Shown here: piece by piece, positions 11,401-22,471 of the stretch
Position numbering within the stretch: the stretch's first letter is position 1
Layout: each line of letters begins with the position of its first letter
Source: Sinotaia quadrata
Lineage: Eukaryota > Mollusca > Gastropoda > Architaenioglossa > Viviparidae
NCBI GenBank assembly: GCA_028829895.1
Contig: CM054179.1
Location: 73,671,663 to 73,735,662, forward strand
Direction of reading: 5' to 3'
DNA length: 64,000 nt
Translations under genes and position numbers: made by a program
The notes under the pieces: model-generated
What the model was told of the DNA's origin: nothing
Databases searched by the model: none
What the model saw: the letters and a program-made list of their open reading frames with translations, nothing else

Positions 11401-14400
11401 AGTTCAGTTCTCATAGATGGTTTGTTTTGCTCTTTCCACCACCACCACGCAGAGTTGTCTCCTTGAAAATGCCATTTGATGGTGCTTACATTATTTATTC
11501 TGAAGAAGATAAAGTTTATGTGTGAACTTTCCAGATAACTATACTGTAGAAGTTATCCACCATCCCATACTTGTGATATCCAGTGTAGTACAATTTCTCT
11601 GTCCTCAGTGCACAGATGTTTGGGGTTGGTTGGTTGGTTGGTTGGTTGTTGTTGTTTTGTTTGGGTTTTTTTTGGGGCAGAAAGGAGGGGAGTAGAGTTT
11701 GTTGAATTATTTCCTTAAAATTTCATTTTTAGATAATTTAGTGGAACAGGAATGTACTTTCCCTTTTGGCTTTTTTTTTTAAAATGAATTTTATGTACAA
11801 AATGTCTACAAGTGAAACCACTATGGATAAAATATCATCATGAGAAATTGTAACAGACTGGGAAGCCATCACTGCACACCTAAGATGGAAGAGTCAGGGA
11901 TCAAGGAAGACATTTCAGTCGGATTAAAATCTAGAAAAAGGATTTTTCCATCCCATTGATGTTTTCAAATATTTGTGCTGTTAACCTTTATTGAGTGAAC
12001 CCCATAGTTACTCTAGCTGATATGAGGTCTGGACATTAGATATCTTGTATACTGTGTTCATCTGGTTGTGTGGTTGAAAAAGCAAACTCATCTCTTAATC
12101 TCTATCTTATTGGGGTGTGGGGAGGGGGTATTATTTCTTGGCTGGAGAGGAGTCAAAGCAAAATATTTTTTTCCTTTTCTTTTTTTTCTTCTCAGTTTGA
12201 AAGATGTAATGGAGTGTGCAGAAGATTATGAGATTGATGTACCAAAGATCTGGGACTATCTAAGTGAACTAATTGGACCATTGGTGCTAGACAACAGTGT
12301 TCTCTCTCTGACTTTTCTGAGTACATCTTTGCAGCCTTTGATTGACAGTGGCAATGGAAAAGCTGCACTGCTCATTGCACATACATTGAAAGTTGCATGC
12401 TGGCACAAAGTCAGTTATATTTCAACCCATTTCTTAGGCTATTTTCATTTTATTGTTAAATGATGGATATTGAATGAATTTGGGTTTCTTATAAATATTT
12501 TTCTTATTAAAGGAGTATAACAATGTTTTTTTTTAAATTGTATGTCTTGAAGACAACAATGTAAGCCAATTCTTCACTATAATAACATGATGATTAAATA
12601 GTATTCCTATTTTTTGTGTTCTTTGATTGATTTTATCTTTTTTTTTAATTAAAAAAAATGCTAGACTAAAAGAAACATTTATGTGAATGTGCTAATTTCA
12701 AGAAAGGATTATATATTTGACTCTCTCAGAATGGAAAGTTCCAGTTCTATTATCTTGGATCGCGTTTCATACATGTTTTCAGGAATGTATTCCAGAAATC
12801 AAAGATTAATTCTGTACTGCTGTTAGTCAAGTGAAGTTATTATCTCTTATATTGCTAATATTGCTATAATGCATTATATTGGCAGTGATTTTCTCTCATC
12901 ATATATTTTTTCTTAATTTTCACTGCCAGGTGTTTATACTGAAGGATCATCTTAATTTTATTCTTGTTTTCCAGCCACACAGTCATGTAAGTGCCCAGTG
13001 GAGAGCATCTGGTCTAAAATTAAAAGATTTTGTGAAAGCATCCGAATACAAAGATTTTGTGAAACAAAAGGTGAGGTTTTACATTATTCTCAGCAAATAT
13101 AACAGGGTTCCAAGCAATCTTGAGAAATGAAAAGCACTTGAGATTTACATACAAACCCTTGAATTAGTTGTGATTTTTATTTTAAAAGAATTCTCTCACC
13201 GCTTTTTCTTCTCCATCACTTTACATAAACATGTTTATTTTAATAAAATTCTGTCAAAACATTTGCAATTCATTGCTTAGTTTTCAGTATTTAGGCATTC
13301 ACTTTGGTTGTTTCTAGTATGTTGTTCAAAATCCCCAAATAGGATACTGAAAATTCCAGCACTATGAACATTTGGAGACTGTATAGCTAATTTACAACAT
13401 TTTTTTTTAAATTCCAGAATAGAACTTCTCAAGAATAGTAGCCATTTTTACTTCGTTGTTCAGCCGGTTTAAAAAGATTTTTTCCTTGTACGGTTTATTG
13501 GGAGGAATTTATATACAAACAACAAAAATGGCTGCCAATCAATATTGAAAGAGGCAGTTGACTATCTCGAAGATCATATAATGACAGCCATGAATTTCAG
13601 GTTATGAAACCATAGCCTTTAGATTTTATTTCAATGTGAGTTGGATAAAATAATGCTTCATTATATTATTTCTTATCATTGACTTGTGGTACATATTTGT
13701 TTGAAGTGCCCCGTGAACTAAAACATTGGAATAAAGTAAAAAATTATATTTCCTGCGAGTAGTTTTTAGTGTTTAAAAATATCTTTCACGATAAAAGCGT
13801 TTGAGTAGTGTTATTGAATACTGAATTATGTTCGCCAAAACTTTTTACGCTGTAAACAAATCTAAAATAAAGAGTGGTTTGTCATTAGACTGATTCACTG
13901 TTCTTCTGTCTTGCATTACACATAGACAGTGGTTTGCATTTATTGTAACATATTTTCTCACAACTGTATGAATACGAATACTTTTATTGACAGTAATTAT
14001 CATCTGATTCTCTATTTGTGCTGCAGCTTACAAAATTTGTTCATCATTCAAAAATGTTCACAAATTTTTACTATAAAGGCAGGTGCTAAGTTGTCTCTTG
14101 CATTGAGCATCATTCTACTATATGGTATTTAAAATTTTAACTTGTATATGATTAAAATACTAATTTATTGAAAACCTGTTTGTACATTTATATACTCTTA
14201 CAATTTCTGGCAAATTTGTATAATTCGAAATTATATGCATATGAGAAGCATTATAAGGAAGTATATGAATCTAGCACCACAAATACAAATTCAGTATGCT
14301 AAAGGTCAGTGAATAGTGTTGTATATTGATATTAAAATTGCTTATACTATATTACTTTGTAACTAAGACATAATGTCAGTTAATACTTTACAGATTTTGT

Positions 14401-17400
14401 ATTTTCGAACTTGGGCACTTTTAATGTATACACTGGTAGCCCTTGAATATATTCAGTTTAATAGCCCTTGAAATTTTTTTCTAAATTGTCTGCAGACTGA
14501 ATATAAAACCTTTTCATTATATTTCAATACATTTGTGAAAGCATCTAAATATAAAGACTTTGTTAAAGAAAGTTTGAGATTTTACATTATAAATAAAAGG
14601 TGTTGGGTACAACCTTTATAATATTCAACTTTGAATATTTGTCATTCCTGCTGCCATTTTTAATCCAATGTAGCGCTATTGCCAAAGTGCAACTTGCACC
14701 TGATTTTTCAGTAATATATTGATAATATGTACTTTATAGCATTATATTTTACATAAACTGAATCATATTTAGTTTTAGATTACTAGTCTACAAAATGGAC
14801 TCCAAGACATCTTTTTACAAGGAAAAACAATTTTTTAATTTTACTGATCAAATTTATGACTATTATACAACCAAGTTCACAGTTTCTTCCTTATCTATCA
14901 TATAGGATTTGCAGTGGCTTGAGAGTGATACAGAAGCACCCTTATCTCCACCACCATCGTCTTCTCGTCCTTCCGGTTGGGTGGTTGACAAGCTAACAGA
15001 CAGACTTCGAGAAAAGAAAACAGATAATGAAAAAATCTTTGATTGGATTGAAGTAAGTTTTAAAGGTTTTATTTGCTAGATGGTCTTCCCCTTTCGATTA
15101 TAACTAAACTGTACACTTGAATACCAATTCCTTTTTTAAAAATTTAAAAATTAAAAGAAATTAAAATATGTTTTATATGTGTAGTTGAGGCATTAGACAG
15201 GATGAGAATAATTAATTAATTAACAGTTTATAGTTGGCAGTTCATATTTACAAAATAGACTTTTTTAATGATAAAGCCTGAAATTATATATTAGAATATT
15301 TTCAGAAACCATTTTTAAACATTTGTTTTAATTATTATGGATATTCATGTCAAGTTGTATTAAACACCCAGTGGTTTCACCATCCTAAACTTGACATTTG
15401 GTTCTTTCAGATGTATCGCTAAAAATATAATGTCTTAACCTTTTGCATACTGTGGATATGAGCTAGTGTTTGCAGATGTCATGTAAAGCTCAAGTTCTTA
15501 AGTGTCCCTTAGAAAATCTCTATAATCTTGAGTAATTTTGGGAAATACAAAGAACAAGAATTCCAAAAATAACATATGGAGCACCTTTTCACTTTACTTA
15601 ATAGTAAAATTTGACAATCTTTGACTTGTATTCTCAAAAAGTACTTTTTCATACTTGTTTTTGACAGCAATGTCTGATTCTAACTCAGGCGTCTTAACTT
15701 TTTTGCTGTATTAAGTAATCAGCAATGGATGGATGTATGCAGGAACTATAGATTCTTTTTTGTTGTTGTTATTTATAATTAACAATTTTGTTAATTTTCA
15801 TTTTTATGCTCCTTACCTAGTATGTATAAATCTATTTTTATGTAGATAAGTTTTCTTCAGTTCCTTAGAATTGAAATGCCAAGTCATATACTGAGGTTTA
15901 TTTCTGTAAATTATTGTAAAAGATTGAATTTCAGGTTTGATTGTCTGTTTTTGTTTATTCAACAGTAAAACCTTTATTTTTGTTAGTTGATATAATGCTT
16001 ATATTTGCTAATAAATGAATAAACATTAAGTTAAAACCAAGTCTCACCATGCAAATGGATTGCAGAATTGTTTTTCATTCATATTGCTGTGATAATTTTT
16101 AAAGGGTGTTTTTCAGTTTGGGAAAGAACGGAAATTCCTGAAGATGGCAAGATAATGAAGGGGTGTTAGTGGTGATATTTGATTTAAAGTGAAGTGAGAT
16201 GCATTCTTTGAAACATCTGTGAAGAGGCTTACAACTTTATTTATTTATGACTTCTTAATAAAGTCAAGTTTTAATTTTATTATAAGAGATAGGTTATTTT
16301 AATTAATTCTGTAATTTTGTAAAAATAAAATCTTGCTGAAACAGAAAAATTTTAAATAATTGGCAACTTTACAGCAAGACATTATTATGGTTCCTTTCTT
16401 TTCTTAAATATAATTTTAAAACAATGTTGATTGCACATGTTTTATTTTGCAGGGTGTATATTTTGATTATTCAAAAGTAAGATAGACAATAAAAACTCTT
16501 GTACCTTTCTTACGCCAATAAAAACTCTTGTACCTTGCTTAAGCATGGTGGGTTAAATTTTTTTTTTATGAAACCTTGCTGTTCATAATTTTATAATTCT
16601 CTCTCTATTTCTCTCTCCTTCCGCTGAGTTGAACCAATACATTTATTTTTTGGATTTTTAGTTGTCACTGACAATAGACTTCGTTACGTTCAACAGTGCT
16701 GTTGCAATGTACACAAACTTGCTTATTTTTAGAATCTTTTATTTATCTTATTTTAACTTTTAACTAAATTATATTCTAATGATACATTTATTCATCTCTC
16801 ACTAAATACAATCATTTGTTTATTTTTCACCATGCTCTTCTTCCCAAACCCAAAGATTTTTAATTCCTAAATCAATGTTCTGTACACTAAATTCTTTCCA
16901 GCAAACTTCAAAATGACTCTGTGATTAGAAATCCTTTCCAGAATTTGAAATATGATGTTGTATTAAAATATTAAGTTGTATGTAAAAAGTAGAAGTAATT
17001 AGAAGTAATTGGTAGTTTCGTTCCAGAAATATGAATGTTGTAAATTAGCTAGATAGAAAAAGCTTTTATTCATAAAGACAAAGGAAAGAGGTCTGGAAAT
17101 TTGTACAATATGCTAAATGACCTAGGTGTATTTGGGGGGGAGATTTTTCCTCGAATATATTAATATTTTTTTATATATATAACTGTATAGCTTTTTTTTA
17201 ATGAGTTTTTTGTATTGGGTCATTCTTTTAGAATTCTGCAAAATTAATCATTTATAAATTCCCAAAGACACTAAGACCAGATTTTTCTAACCCTGGTATT
17301 ATACATTTACAACAACTGTTCTTTTAAAAAGTCTGAATTTTTATTGAAATTTTTGAATTATTTTAATTTGTTCATCATTTATTCTCCATTCAGGGTTTTT

Positions 17401-20210
17401 TTACATCTTATTTTTTTCTTCCACAGTCTAATGTCTCTGAAGAGGAGCAGAAGTCTAAATCCTTTATGCGTGAGCTAATGATAGCCGTTTGCCATAGTGC
17501 TATTTCAGGTAATCATACCATAGTAATTGTGTCTCTAAGCATTTTTGTTTCTTGTGATGTGAAATTGGGTTTAAACCTACGACATAACTAACAGTTGATA
17601 AAAGTTTCCACACTAGTACATTTCACATAATAATAAAACTGATTTCTCCTGCTAAACGTTAAAATAGACAAGTCTCCTTATCACAAGAAAGAATGCTTTA
17701 AATAATATCTTTAGTTAATAATATATAAACTGTTTTGTTTAATGTTGACAACTTCAGCAAGATTAGTCATCGAATATCAAAGTGTTATTAAGAAATATTA
17801 TAATCATTATTCATTTACAGCTAAAGAATGCACAAATAATTTTAGTCTCTAACAAATTGTGAATAAGATTTCTATCTCCTTTATTAAAAAATAAAAGGCA
17901 ATCAACAACAAACTGAATGAGTGAATACATTTATGGCATAATATACATTTTTTTATAATTCTTGCGTAGTGACTTTGTCTTTTTCCATGCCACAGATTGT
18001 CCACTGTCAAAAGTTTCAGAAGTTACAGGCTGTCCATAAAGTCTCTTTACAATTTCAAACATTTTTTGCTAAGACAATTGATGAGATATCTTCATCAGAT
18101 TTGTTCTATATACTCAATAGTTATCAAAGTTTGTAATCATTTGTGTATTTCAGGTACTCTATTGATGAATGAGGTACTGTGAAATGACCCCTTTACAGAA
18201 TGGCTACTCCTCAAGAGAAAGCACATTGTGTATCATATGGTTTATTGAAACAAAATCGGATCTGCAGACTCAGTGAAACTTCGGAACTAAGTATGAAAGA
18301 GATCCACTGTCATGTCCATCAATTCGTGCATGGCACAAGAAATTTATGGAGAGAGACAGTGTTCAATAAAAGGAGGAGTGGATGACCAAGAACATCCAAG
18401 GAAAACATCGATCCTCTAAGACAGGCCTTCGATCATTCTCCCAGGAAATCTATCCAAACTTCTGCCAGACATTTATAGCTAGCATGTTCAACAGTGCACA
18501 AAGTCCTACACATACATTTTCGATTGCACGCTTATAAAGTGCAATTGTTACAGGCATTTGAGCCAAATGATAAACCTATATGAAAAGAGTTTGCAGTTAA
18601 AATGCTGGAACAAATTTCTGAGGATGAAACATTCCTCACCCATGTTTGATTTAGTGATTAGGCAACCTTTCATATTTCAGGTAAATTGAACACAAATAAT
18701 GTGAGAATCTGGGGATCAAACCCCCCCTAAGCGACTAGGGAACTTCAGAGATATAGTTCATCAAACCATGATACACACTGTGCCTTCTCTTGAGGAGTAG
18801 CCATTTTGTAAGGGGGTCATTTTACAGTACCTCATTCATCAATAGGGTACCTGAAATACACAAATGCATTGTGATTACAAGCTTTGATTACCACTGAGTA
18901 CATAAAACAAATCTGATGAAGATATCTATCTCATCAATTGTCTTTGTAATACATTTTTGAAATTGTAAAAGACATCCTGTATGTTGTAAAGTTTACTGTG
19001 AAATAGTGACACTTTATGTTAGTGTTTTGATATCAATTCTGATTAATTTTACTCGGCTTTAGATCATTTAAAAAATGTTTTAGAAAATGACATGACTAAA
19101 CGATGCTTTTAATTACTATTAAAAAGTATTATACATATTTATTGAAATATTGTGCCATTAATATGATATGGATGGGTGTCAATAGCTAGCAAGTGGATGT
19201 TTTAAAGACTTTTGAAATTGGTGCTTTTAATTTTTAAATTCAGGAACCACAGGGAATGCAAAACTACTTCCTGAAATGATCACAACAAGGAGGGCAGTCC
19301 TGCTGAAATATCTGGAAAACCGTCCAGAGTTAGAACTTCAGGCCCTGTTTGCACTTCAGGCTTTAGTTAATAAGCTGGAACACCCACCAGGTATGGGGAA
19401 AGTGCAAATAAGGCTTATGAACAGAATCCATCTTGTAGTATTTTGCAAATAATTTACACCTAAATGAAGGAGTTTGATGGTTCCTTGTTTGTTTCTGTAG
19501 AGATTTTATTTCTCTAATGTTGAATATCTGTCATAATACAGACACTAGGATAATAGTATGTAACCATTCAAACATCAAAATCTGAATGACTCGTTTGCAT
19601 TGCTATCATCATTATTTTAGTATAAGATTCACCAACACATTTCAAATAAAATGTGCACTTTACATATGTAATCTCCTCATTTTCTGTTAATATCCTCTTC
19701 TTTGTCCTTGATACTATTTTCCCCTAAGTATTTTATTTCTTTTTACAACTCACAATCGTACTACCTTTTACCAAGAATCAAGTAGCATGCATATTTTAAA
19801 GAATTGTTGCCTCGATCATTTATTATTATTTGTTTGTTTTATGTTGACATTTTCTTACTTTGCATTTTTTAAGTACTCTAAGTTACTGAAGAATATTTTT
19901 TGCTTCCTTGGTAATTATGTTCTGAAATATTATATGAGTTCTTTAATATTTTGTTGTTGTTTACATTACAGAATAAATAGGTGGTCTAATTGACCTTCAC
20001 CTTTTAGGTTTATATTATAAAATGTGTGGTACATTGTTTGCAGGCTTGTTGCGGTCATTTTTTGATACTTTGTATGATGAAGAGATCATTAGTGAAGAGA
20101 CTTTCACTACATGGGAAAAAACTGATGAACAGTCCGAAGGAAAGGCTATAGCTCTGCTGAATACCCAACAATTTTTTGTGTGGCTCCGTGAGGGTGAGGA
20201 AGACAGCTGA
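5334..20210 (+). CDS. eIF4G: eIF4G copy A, 3' half of gene (linker, MA3 and W2 domains, stop)
   Basis: Gene span covering twelve coding exons that join in phase into 590 codons plus stop. eIF4G is the cytoplasmic scaffold that links the cap-binding protein eIF4E, the helicase eIF4A, eIF3 and poly(A)-binding protein. Visible parts, in order: the post-MIF4G signature NNWVPRR and TIDQIHKEA; a Gly/Arg-rich linker with [12 protein letters not shown]; the MA3 domain opening with [17 protein letters not shown]; and a W2/HEAT-3 domain containing FDWIE and ending FVWLREGEEDS. That last segment corresponds to the acidic-aromatic tail that in animals contacts the Mnk kinases. The MIF4G and eIF4E-binding exons lie upstream of the window. 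All splice sites are GT-AG and all phases agree, so the 3' half looks functional. A second copy begins near 38.7 kb. Confidence 0.93.
6113..6216 (+). CDS. eIF4G: eIF4G copy A exon: [11 protein letters not shown] linker
   Basis: Acceptor ctaaag, donor GTAGAT, phase 1 to 0. It encodes [19 protein letters not shown] and ends PIDASKMKLSR. The DGWNTV motif and following Pro-Ile-Asp are typical of the animal eIF4G linker. It is 9 bases longer than its counterpart in copy B, which lacks three codons between PID and KLSR. Confidence 0.92.
6868..6995 (+). CDS. eIF4G: eIF4G copy A exon: Gly/Ser-rich linker
   Basis: Acceptor tgtgcag, donor GTAAGG, phase 0 to 2. It encodes PNLDETNIQLGPGGGVPKFS followed by QWGRSSQGGG, a low-complexity segment like the 'WGRGSSGG' linker of eIF4G. 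The Gly and Trp-Gly features are kept here but partly lost in copy B (58400-58527). Confidence 0.9.
7399..7563 (+). CDS. eIF4G: eIF4G copy A exon: RFNLLNN, Arg/Gly/Asp-rich linker
   Basis: Acceptor ttgttgcag, donor GTAAAT, phase 2 to 2. It opens with RFNLLNN, matching the 'NRFSALQ' point of vertebrate eIF4G, then [15 protein letters not shown] and a basic run. Copy B has [16 protein letters not shown] at this position, so A seems to have lost the Trp. This is the most diverged overlapping exon of the pair. Confidence 0.9.
8000..9010 (+). repeat. old unclassified interspersed repeat, copy 2 (in intron)
   Basis: The intron 7564-9792 is AT-rich. Its part near 8880-9000 aligns with 14320-14455 (tattgatattaaa, then a TGTCAGT block and a 'tacactg' block before CCTTGA). 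Only the right end of the repeat is clear. The left boundary is a guess. Nothing coding was seen. The stretch at 9060-9110 (gaatgggactctcttgagaa) is shared with the matching intron of copy B at about 59372. Confidence 0.35.
9793..9982 (+). CDS. eIF4G: eIF4G copy A exon: linker end and first MA3 helix
   Basis: Acceptor atttgcag, donor GTAAGT, phase 2 to 0. It encodes a Ser/Asn-rich segment, then [20 protein letters not shown] and [13 protein letters not shown], the first helix of the MA3 domain that binds eIF4A. It contains a 45-base start segment (RSLQPTGSGSSNPSS region) absent from copy B. Directly downstream is a diverged in-frame second copy of the exon end with its own donor (9983-10036). 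Confidence 0.93.
9983..10036 (+). repeat. in-frame duplicate of exon 3' end with second 5' splice site (copy A)
   Basis: The 48 bases after the donor at 9983 are a diverged repeat of the exon's last 48 bases and are followed by a second donor, GTGAGC (10031-10036). Read through, they stay open and encode VSHSIVEEYLHIFNLQ, against the exon's own [13 protein letters not shown]. Use of the second donor would therefore add 16 residues that repeat the first MA3 helix. Whether it is used is unknown. Confidence 0.75.
10277..10446 (+). CDS. eIF4G: eIF4G copy A exon: MA3 domain core
   Basis: Acceptor tcatgcag, donor GTATGT, phase 0 to 2. It encodes [20 protein letters not shown], then [20 protein letters not shown], matching the eIF4G MA3 helices (vertebrate pattern 'EAVQCV... 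LERS..AREHMG'). It is about 95 percent identical by eye to 63247-63416 in copy B, the strongest conserved exon shared by the two copies. Confidence 0.95.
10751..10909 (+). repeat. 95-bp direct tandem duplication in intron
   Basis: Two close copies of ccattgaaagatttgtttaa and the following bases, starting at 10751 and 10846. Copy B has only one equivalent (about 63735-63795), so the duplication is specific to copy A. Confidence 0.7.
11625..11665 (+). repeat. (TTGG)n / (TTG)n simple repeat in intron
   Basis: Six consecutive GGTT units followed by GTT units. The rest of the 1.75 kb intron (10447-12195) shows no gene. Confidence 0.8.
12196..12409 (+). CDS. eIF4G: eIF4G copy A exon: MA3 domain, second half
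   Basis: Acceptor ttctcag, donor GTCAGT, phase 2 to 0. It encodes LKDVMECAEDYEIDVPKIWD, YLSELIGPLVLDN, and GNGKAALLIAHTL. These match the eIF4G pattern '[22 protein letters not shown]' and 'KAASLL'. The homologous exon of copy B lies beyond the right end of the window. Confidence 0.95.
12975..13070 (+). CDS. eIF4G: eIF4G copy A exon: MA3 to W2 spacer
   Basis: Acceptor ttttccag, donor GTGAGG, phase 0 to 0, 32 codons. It encodes QWRASGLKLKDFV followed by KASEYKDFVKQK, corresponding to 'LWREAGLSWKEFL...FVAEQKVEY' in vertebrate eIF4G. A decayed partial copy of this exon lies 1.5 kb downstream. Confidence 0.92.
13320..14470 (+). repeat. old unclassified interspersed repeat, copy 3 (in intron)
   Basis: Matches 3641-5095 in several blocks and about 8880-9000 at its right end, as described for those entries. 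No coding capacity and no clear termini were found. Confidence 0.45.
14531..14612 (+). pseudogene. decayed partial duplicate of the eIF4G exon at 12975-13070
   Basis: The stretch tttgtgaaagcatctaaata and what follows repeats the second half of the exon at 12975-13070 and the start of its intron (gagattttacattat against gaggttttacattat). The donor GTGAGG has become TTGAGA and the reading frame is broken, so it should not be spliced in. It looks like a dead tandem exon duplicate. Confidence 0.65.
14906..15052 (+). CDS. eIF4G: eIF4G copy A exon: start of W2/HEAT-3 domain (FDWIE)
   Basis: Acceptor tatatag, donor GTAAGT, phase 0 to 0, 49 codons. It encodes DLQWLESDTEAPLSPPPSS, a Pro/Ser linker, then LTDRLREKKTDNEKIFDWIE. 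The last part matches the vertebrate 'LEKLLKEG..NQRVFDWIEANLSE' start of the C-terminal HEAT domain. Confidence 0.95.
15053..17426. other. eIF4G: intron of eIF4G copy A, no feature recognised
   Basis: 2.4 kb of AT-rich intron. A 32-base direct duplication (aataaaaactcttgtacc, 16489 and 16518) is present. No mobile element termini or coding content were recognised. Confidence 0.5.
17427..17508 (+). CDS. eIF4G: eIF4G copy A exon: W2 domain
   Basis: Acceptor ttccacag, donor GTAATC, phase 0 to 1. It encodes SNVSEEEQKSKSFMRELMIA followed by VCHSAISG, matching the vertebrate 'ANLSEQQ..SNTLVRALMTAVCYSAI'. Confidence 0.94.
18026..18979 (+). mobile_element. Tc1/mariner-superfamily element with long (about 220 bp) inverted ends
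   Basis: A 954-bp element between TA dinucleotides (18024-18025 and 18980-18981), the expected TA target duplication. Left end CAGGCTGTCCATAAAGTCT; right end, on the other strand, CAGGATGTCTTTTACAATTT. The inverted ends extend about 220 bp (18026-18246 and 18756-18979) and include the transposase start codon, so both ends encode MATPQEKA. The middle of the transposase has been deleted. It sits in the intron 17509-19243 of copy A. Confidence 0.88.
18200..18735 (+). pseudogene. Tc1/mariner transposase relic (internal deletion, frameshifts)
   Basis: Starts MATPQEKAHCVSYGLLKQ, an N-terminus shared by a widespread invertebrate transposase family with a helix-turn-helix DNA-binding start. Further on, in shifting frames, are a Ser-Gly-Arg-Pro type linker region and a catalytic-core piece around FSD and ATFHISGKLNTNNVRIWGS. 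It stops abruptly near 18735, where the inverted right end begins. Several stops and frameshifts make it non-functional. Confidence 0.8.
19244..19390 (+). CDS. eIF4G: eIF4G copy A exon: W2 domain
   Basis: Acceptor attcag, donor GTATGG, phase 1 to 1. It encodes LLKYLENRPELELQALFALQ and ALVNKLEHPP, matching the vertebrate '[30 protein letters not shown]'. Confidence 0.96.
20044..20210 (+). CDS. eIF4G: eIF4G copy A terminal exon with stop
   Basis: Acceptor tttgcag, phase 1, TGA at 20208-20210. It encodes LLRSFFDTLYDEEIISEETF, TTWEKTDEQSEGKAIALL, and ends FFVWLREGEEDS. The family pattern 'LLRMFFDALYDEDVV...FFKWLREAEEES' is kept, so the Mnk-interaction tail appears intact. Confidence 0.96.
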
Positions 20211-21460
20211 CCACCCTGTTAAGTTATTAGTTGGGGTGGGGTGGGTTTTTTTTATAATTTATTTTTTAATTGGGTTTGGGAAAAGACATTTAAGGGTATT
20301 CATTATGAGAGACAGTTTACTTCATGTAAATAATAAGTCATGCAAGAAATGTTGACAAGCAACTTTAAATGAGCAAGTATCTTGCTGTTTACTAAATATT
20401 TAAGAATCAAAGTTTTGAAACTTTTTTTTCCTCATTCCTTGTTAATTCGTGATGGGCAAAGCTTTGGTTTTGGTCAGTGTTTTATCTGCAAAAATTGAAA
20501 AGATCTTTATCCGTGTTTTTATTACTAATGCTATTTTAAATTAAATTAAATTTGTTCCATCTCAAGTGAAAAAGGTATATGGATTGATTATATTACCTTT
20601 TTCATGTTGAGACTTGTGTCATTTTTATGTATTGATTTTCATGCCATAACTGTCCCTCTCATTTGTCTTAATTAGACAATGACTGCATAACTTTGCTTGA
20701 AAGATTTGTTTCAAGCTACTCAGACTATTTTCATTGGTCTTCAGTGAAGAAACCTACAAGTCAAAATTACTGTAAGAACTAAAATAAAAATGTATTAATA
20801 ATAGTCCTGAAATTGAAGAACTGTTTCCATAAATATATATATACACTCAAGAAACTGCATAGCTGAACTGATTTGAAATGTAATGGGGTTGGTGGTTTTG
20901 TTAAAATGTTACTTGTGTGTGTGTGTGAAAAATCGGTGTAAAATAGTATGTCTGAATTGTTTGTTTATGAATGAAACATTTTCTAAATTGTACAAATGAT
21001 TGTTAGAAATTGAAACTAAACTTGAATGTGTGAAATATAATTAAAAGAGGAATTAAAGTGTAGCATGTAAAATGTTCTGCAAAAATGCCCATTTGAAAAG
21101 CACCTGTTTTCCTAATACTGATTGCTATTAGGCAGAAACTTAATTTGAAGTATTTGTACATTTACATTTTGTACATATTGAAAGAAAACCAGCATGGCAC
21201 TTGTGGTAGTTGTGCAGCGTATCTGATGCTGGGTCTTCATGGAGTGTTGTTTGCTGCTTTCTCTTTTTTTTTTTGAGTAAAAGATGTCTTTTGGTGTGAA
21301 ATGAGTGAAAGAAGGTGCTAATGTCTTTTCCATTGCTTGAGGTTTTTTCCATGGTTATGGTTATTTGGAAATGTGTACCATGTCAATGCATTGCATAATT
21401 AAAATGCAAATTTCTGGATGCGCGTGGATGTATTGTAAATAAAATAAGAACTATTTAAGG
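20211..21460 (+). other. eIF4G: probable 3' UTR of eIF4G copy A
   Basis: AT-rich sequence after the stop. It holds an internal AATAAA at 20783-20788 and a better-placed AATAAA at 21438-21443 followed by a GT-rich stretch (tttgtgttcattt, about 21469). The 3' end is inferred, not proven. Confidence 0.6.
21438..21443 (+). terminator. candidate polyadenylation signal AATAAA (copy A)
   Basis: AATAAA with a downstream GT-rich element 25-40 bases later, the usual animal cleavage/polyadenylation arrangement. The earlier AATAAA at 20783 could give a shorter 3' UTR. Confidence 0.55.
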
Positions 21461-21499
21461 AAAAAACAGTTTGTGTTCATTTATATATACTGAATGTTG

Positions 21500-22463
21500 C
21501 ATGAAATGTTCTCACCTGTTTATTTTTTTGTTCAACCATTTTTAGTTAGCAATAAGTCATTATCACATTTCTCAGGAATTAAGTCTGTTGCGTGTGGTCT
21601 TTTCTTTAATTTGGTGTTTATTCCTGGTAACTTCACTAATCAACCATTTTGTCCATCTTACAACCAGATGCAAATACATTCGTACAAGGTCACCTATAAT
21701 CAGACTGGAATGTAAGATCTTAGAGGGAAAGATACAACAACCCACTGAAATATCGTTATGGTCCCCATCACTCATATGTGCAGTGTCCATTCAGAATATA
21801 TTCCACGATCCTAAATGCAGAGCATTTTTATTATGACTGGTTCATAAGACTATTGACTTTATTACCATATATAGTAAGATGGGACATCAAACTCTAGATC
21901 GTACTGATACATAGTGCATAACATATACACAAATTAATTGACTTGCAGCATCCAGTACCAGTCTTGTCTACATAACAGAAGCGTCCTAAATAAATATGTG
22001 ACCATACACAGGGTTCTCCCTGCCTCCTTTCTTTATCCTACCCGTAACTCGTTCACAAGGTCCTGACAAGCAAATATTTTTCATTTCAAGGCTTGTAACA
22101 GTTTCGCGGGTGAGAATTGAAGGTTATTCATCGCTATGTGCCAACTGATTGAATGAGACAGTGACATTGATATGTCATCAATGGAAAGATTTAGTCATTC
22201 ACTATTTTGATTTATTGTCTATTATTTTGCAGAAATGATACTTTATGATTTAAGGTAATCAGATAGAAATGTAAGCAAACCCTAATCTTAACCCACTGTG
22301 CAGTATTTTAATGTTTCTGTTTCTACCGCAAAACACTTTTTACGTGGTCGGTATTTCAAAAATAGTATGTTTCACATAATGCTTGTCCTTAGGCAAGTTT
22401 GGCTGACAAATTTAAGATGGTAAGTAGGCTGCTTGTCTCTTCTCAAATACTTTGAAAATTATA
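21500..22463. other. intergenic stretch, no gene recognised
   Basis: Short overlapping open frames exist on both strands at 21490-21840. They have no recognisable motif and no paired splice sites, and I do not call them genes. Confidence 0.4.
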
Positions 22464-22471
22464 GTTTAGAA

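Noticed and set aside
21572..21836. Overlapping frames of 72-82 codons on both strands downstream of copy A
   Set aside because: Mutually overlapping, no motif, and close to the probable 3' end of copy A.
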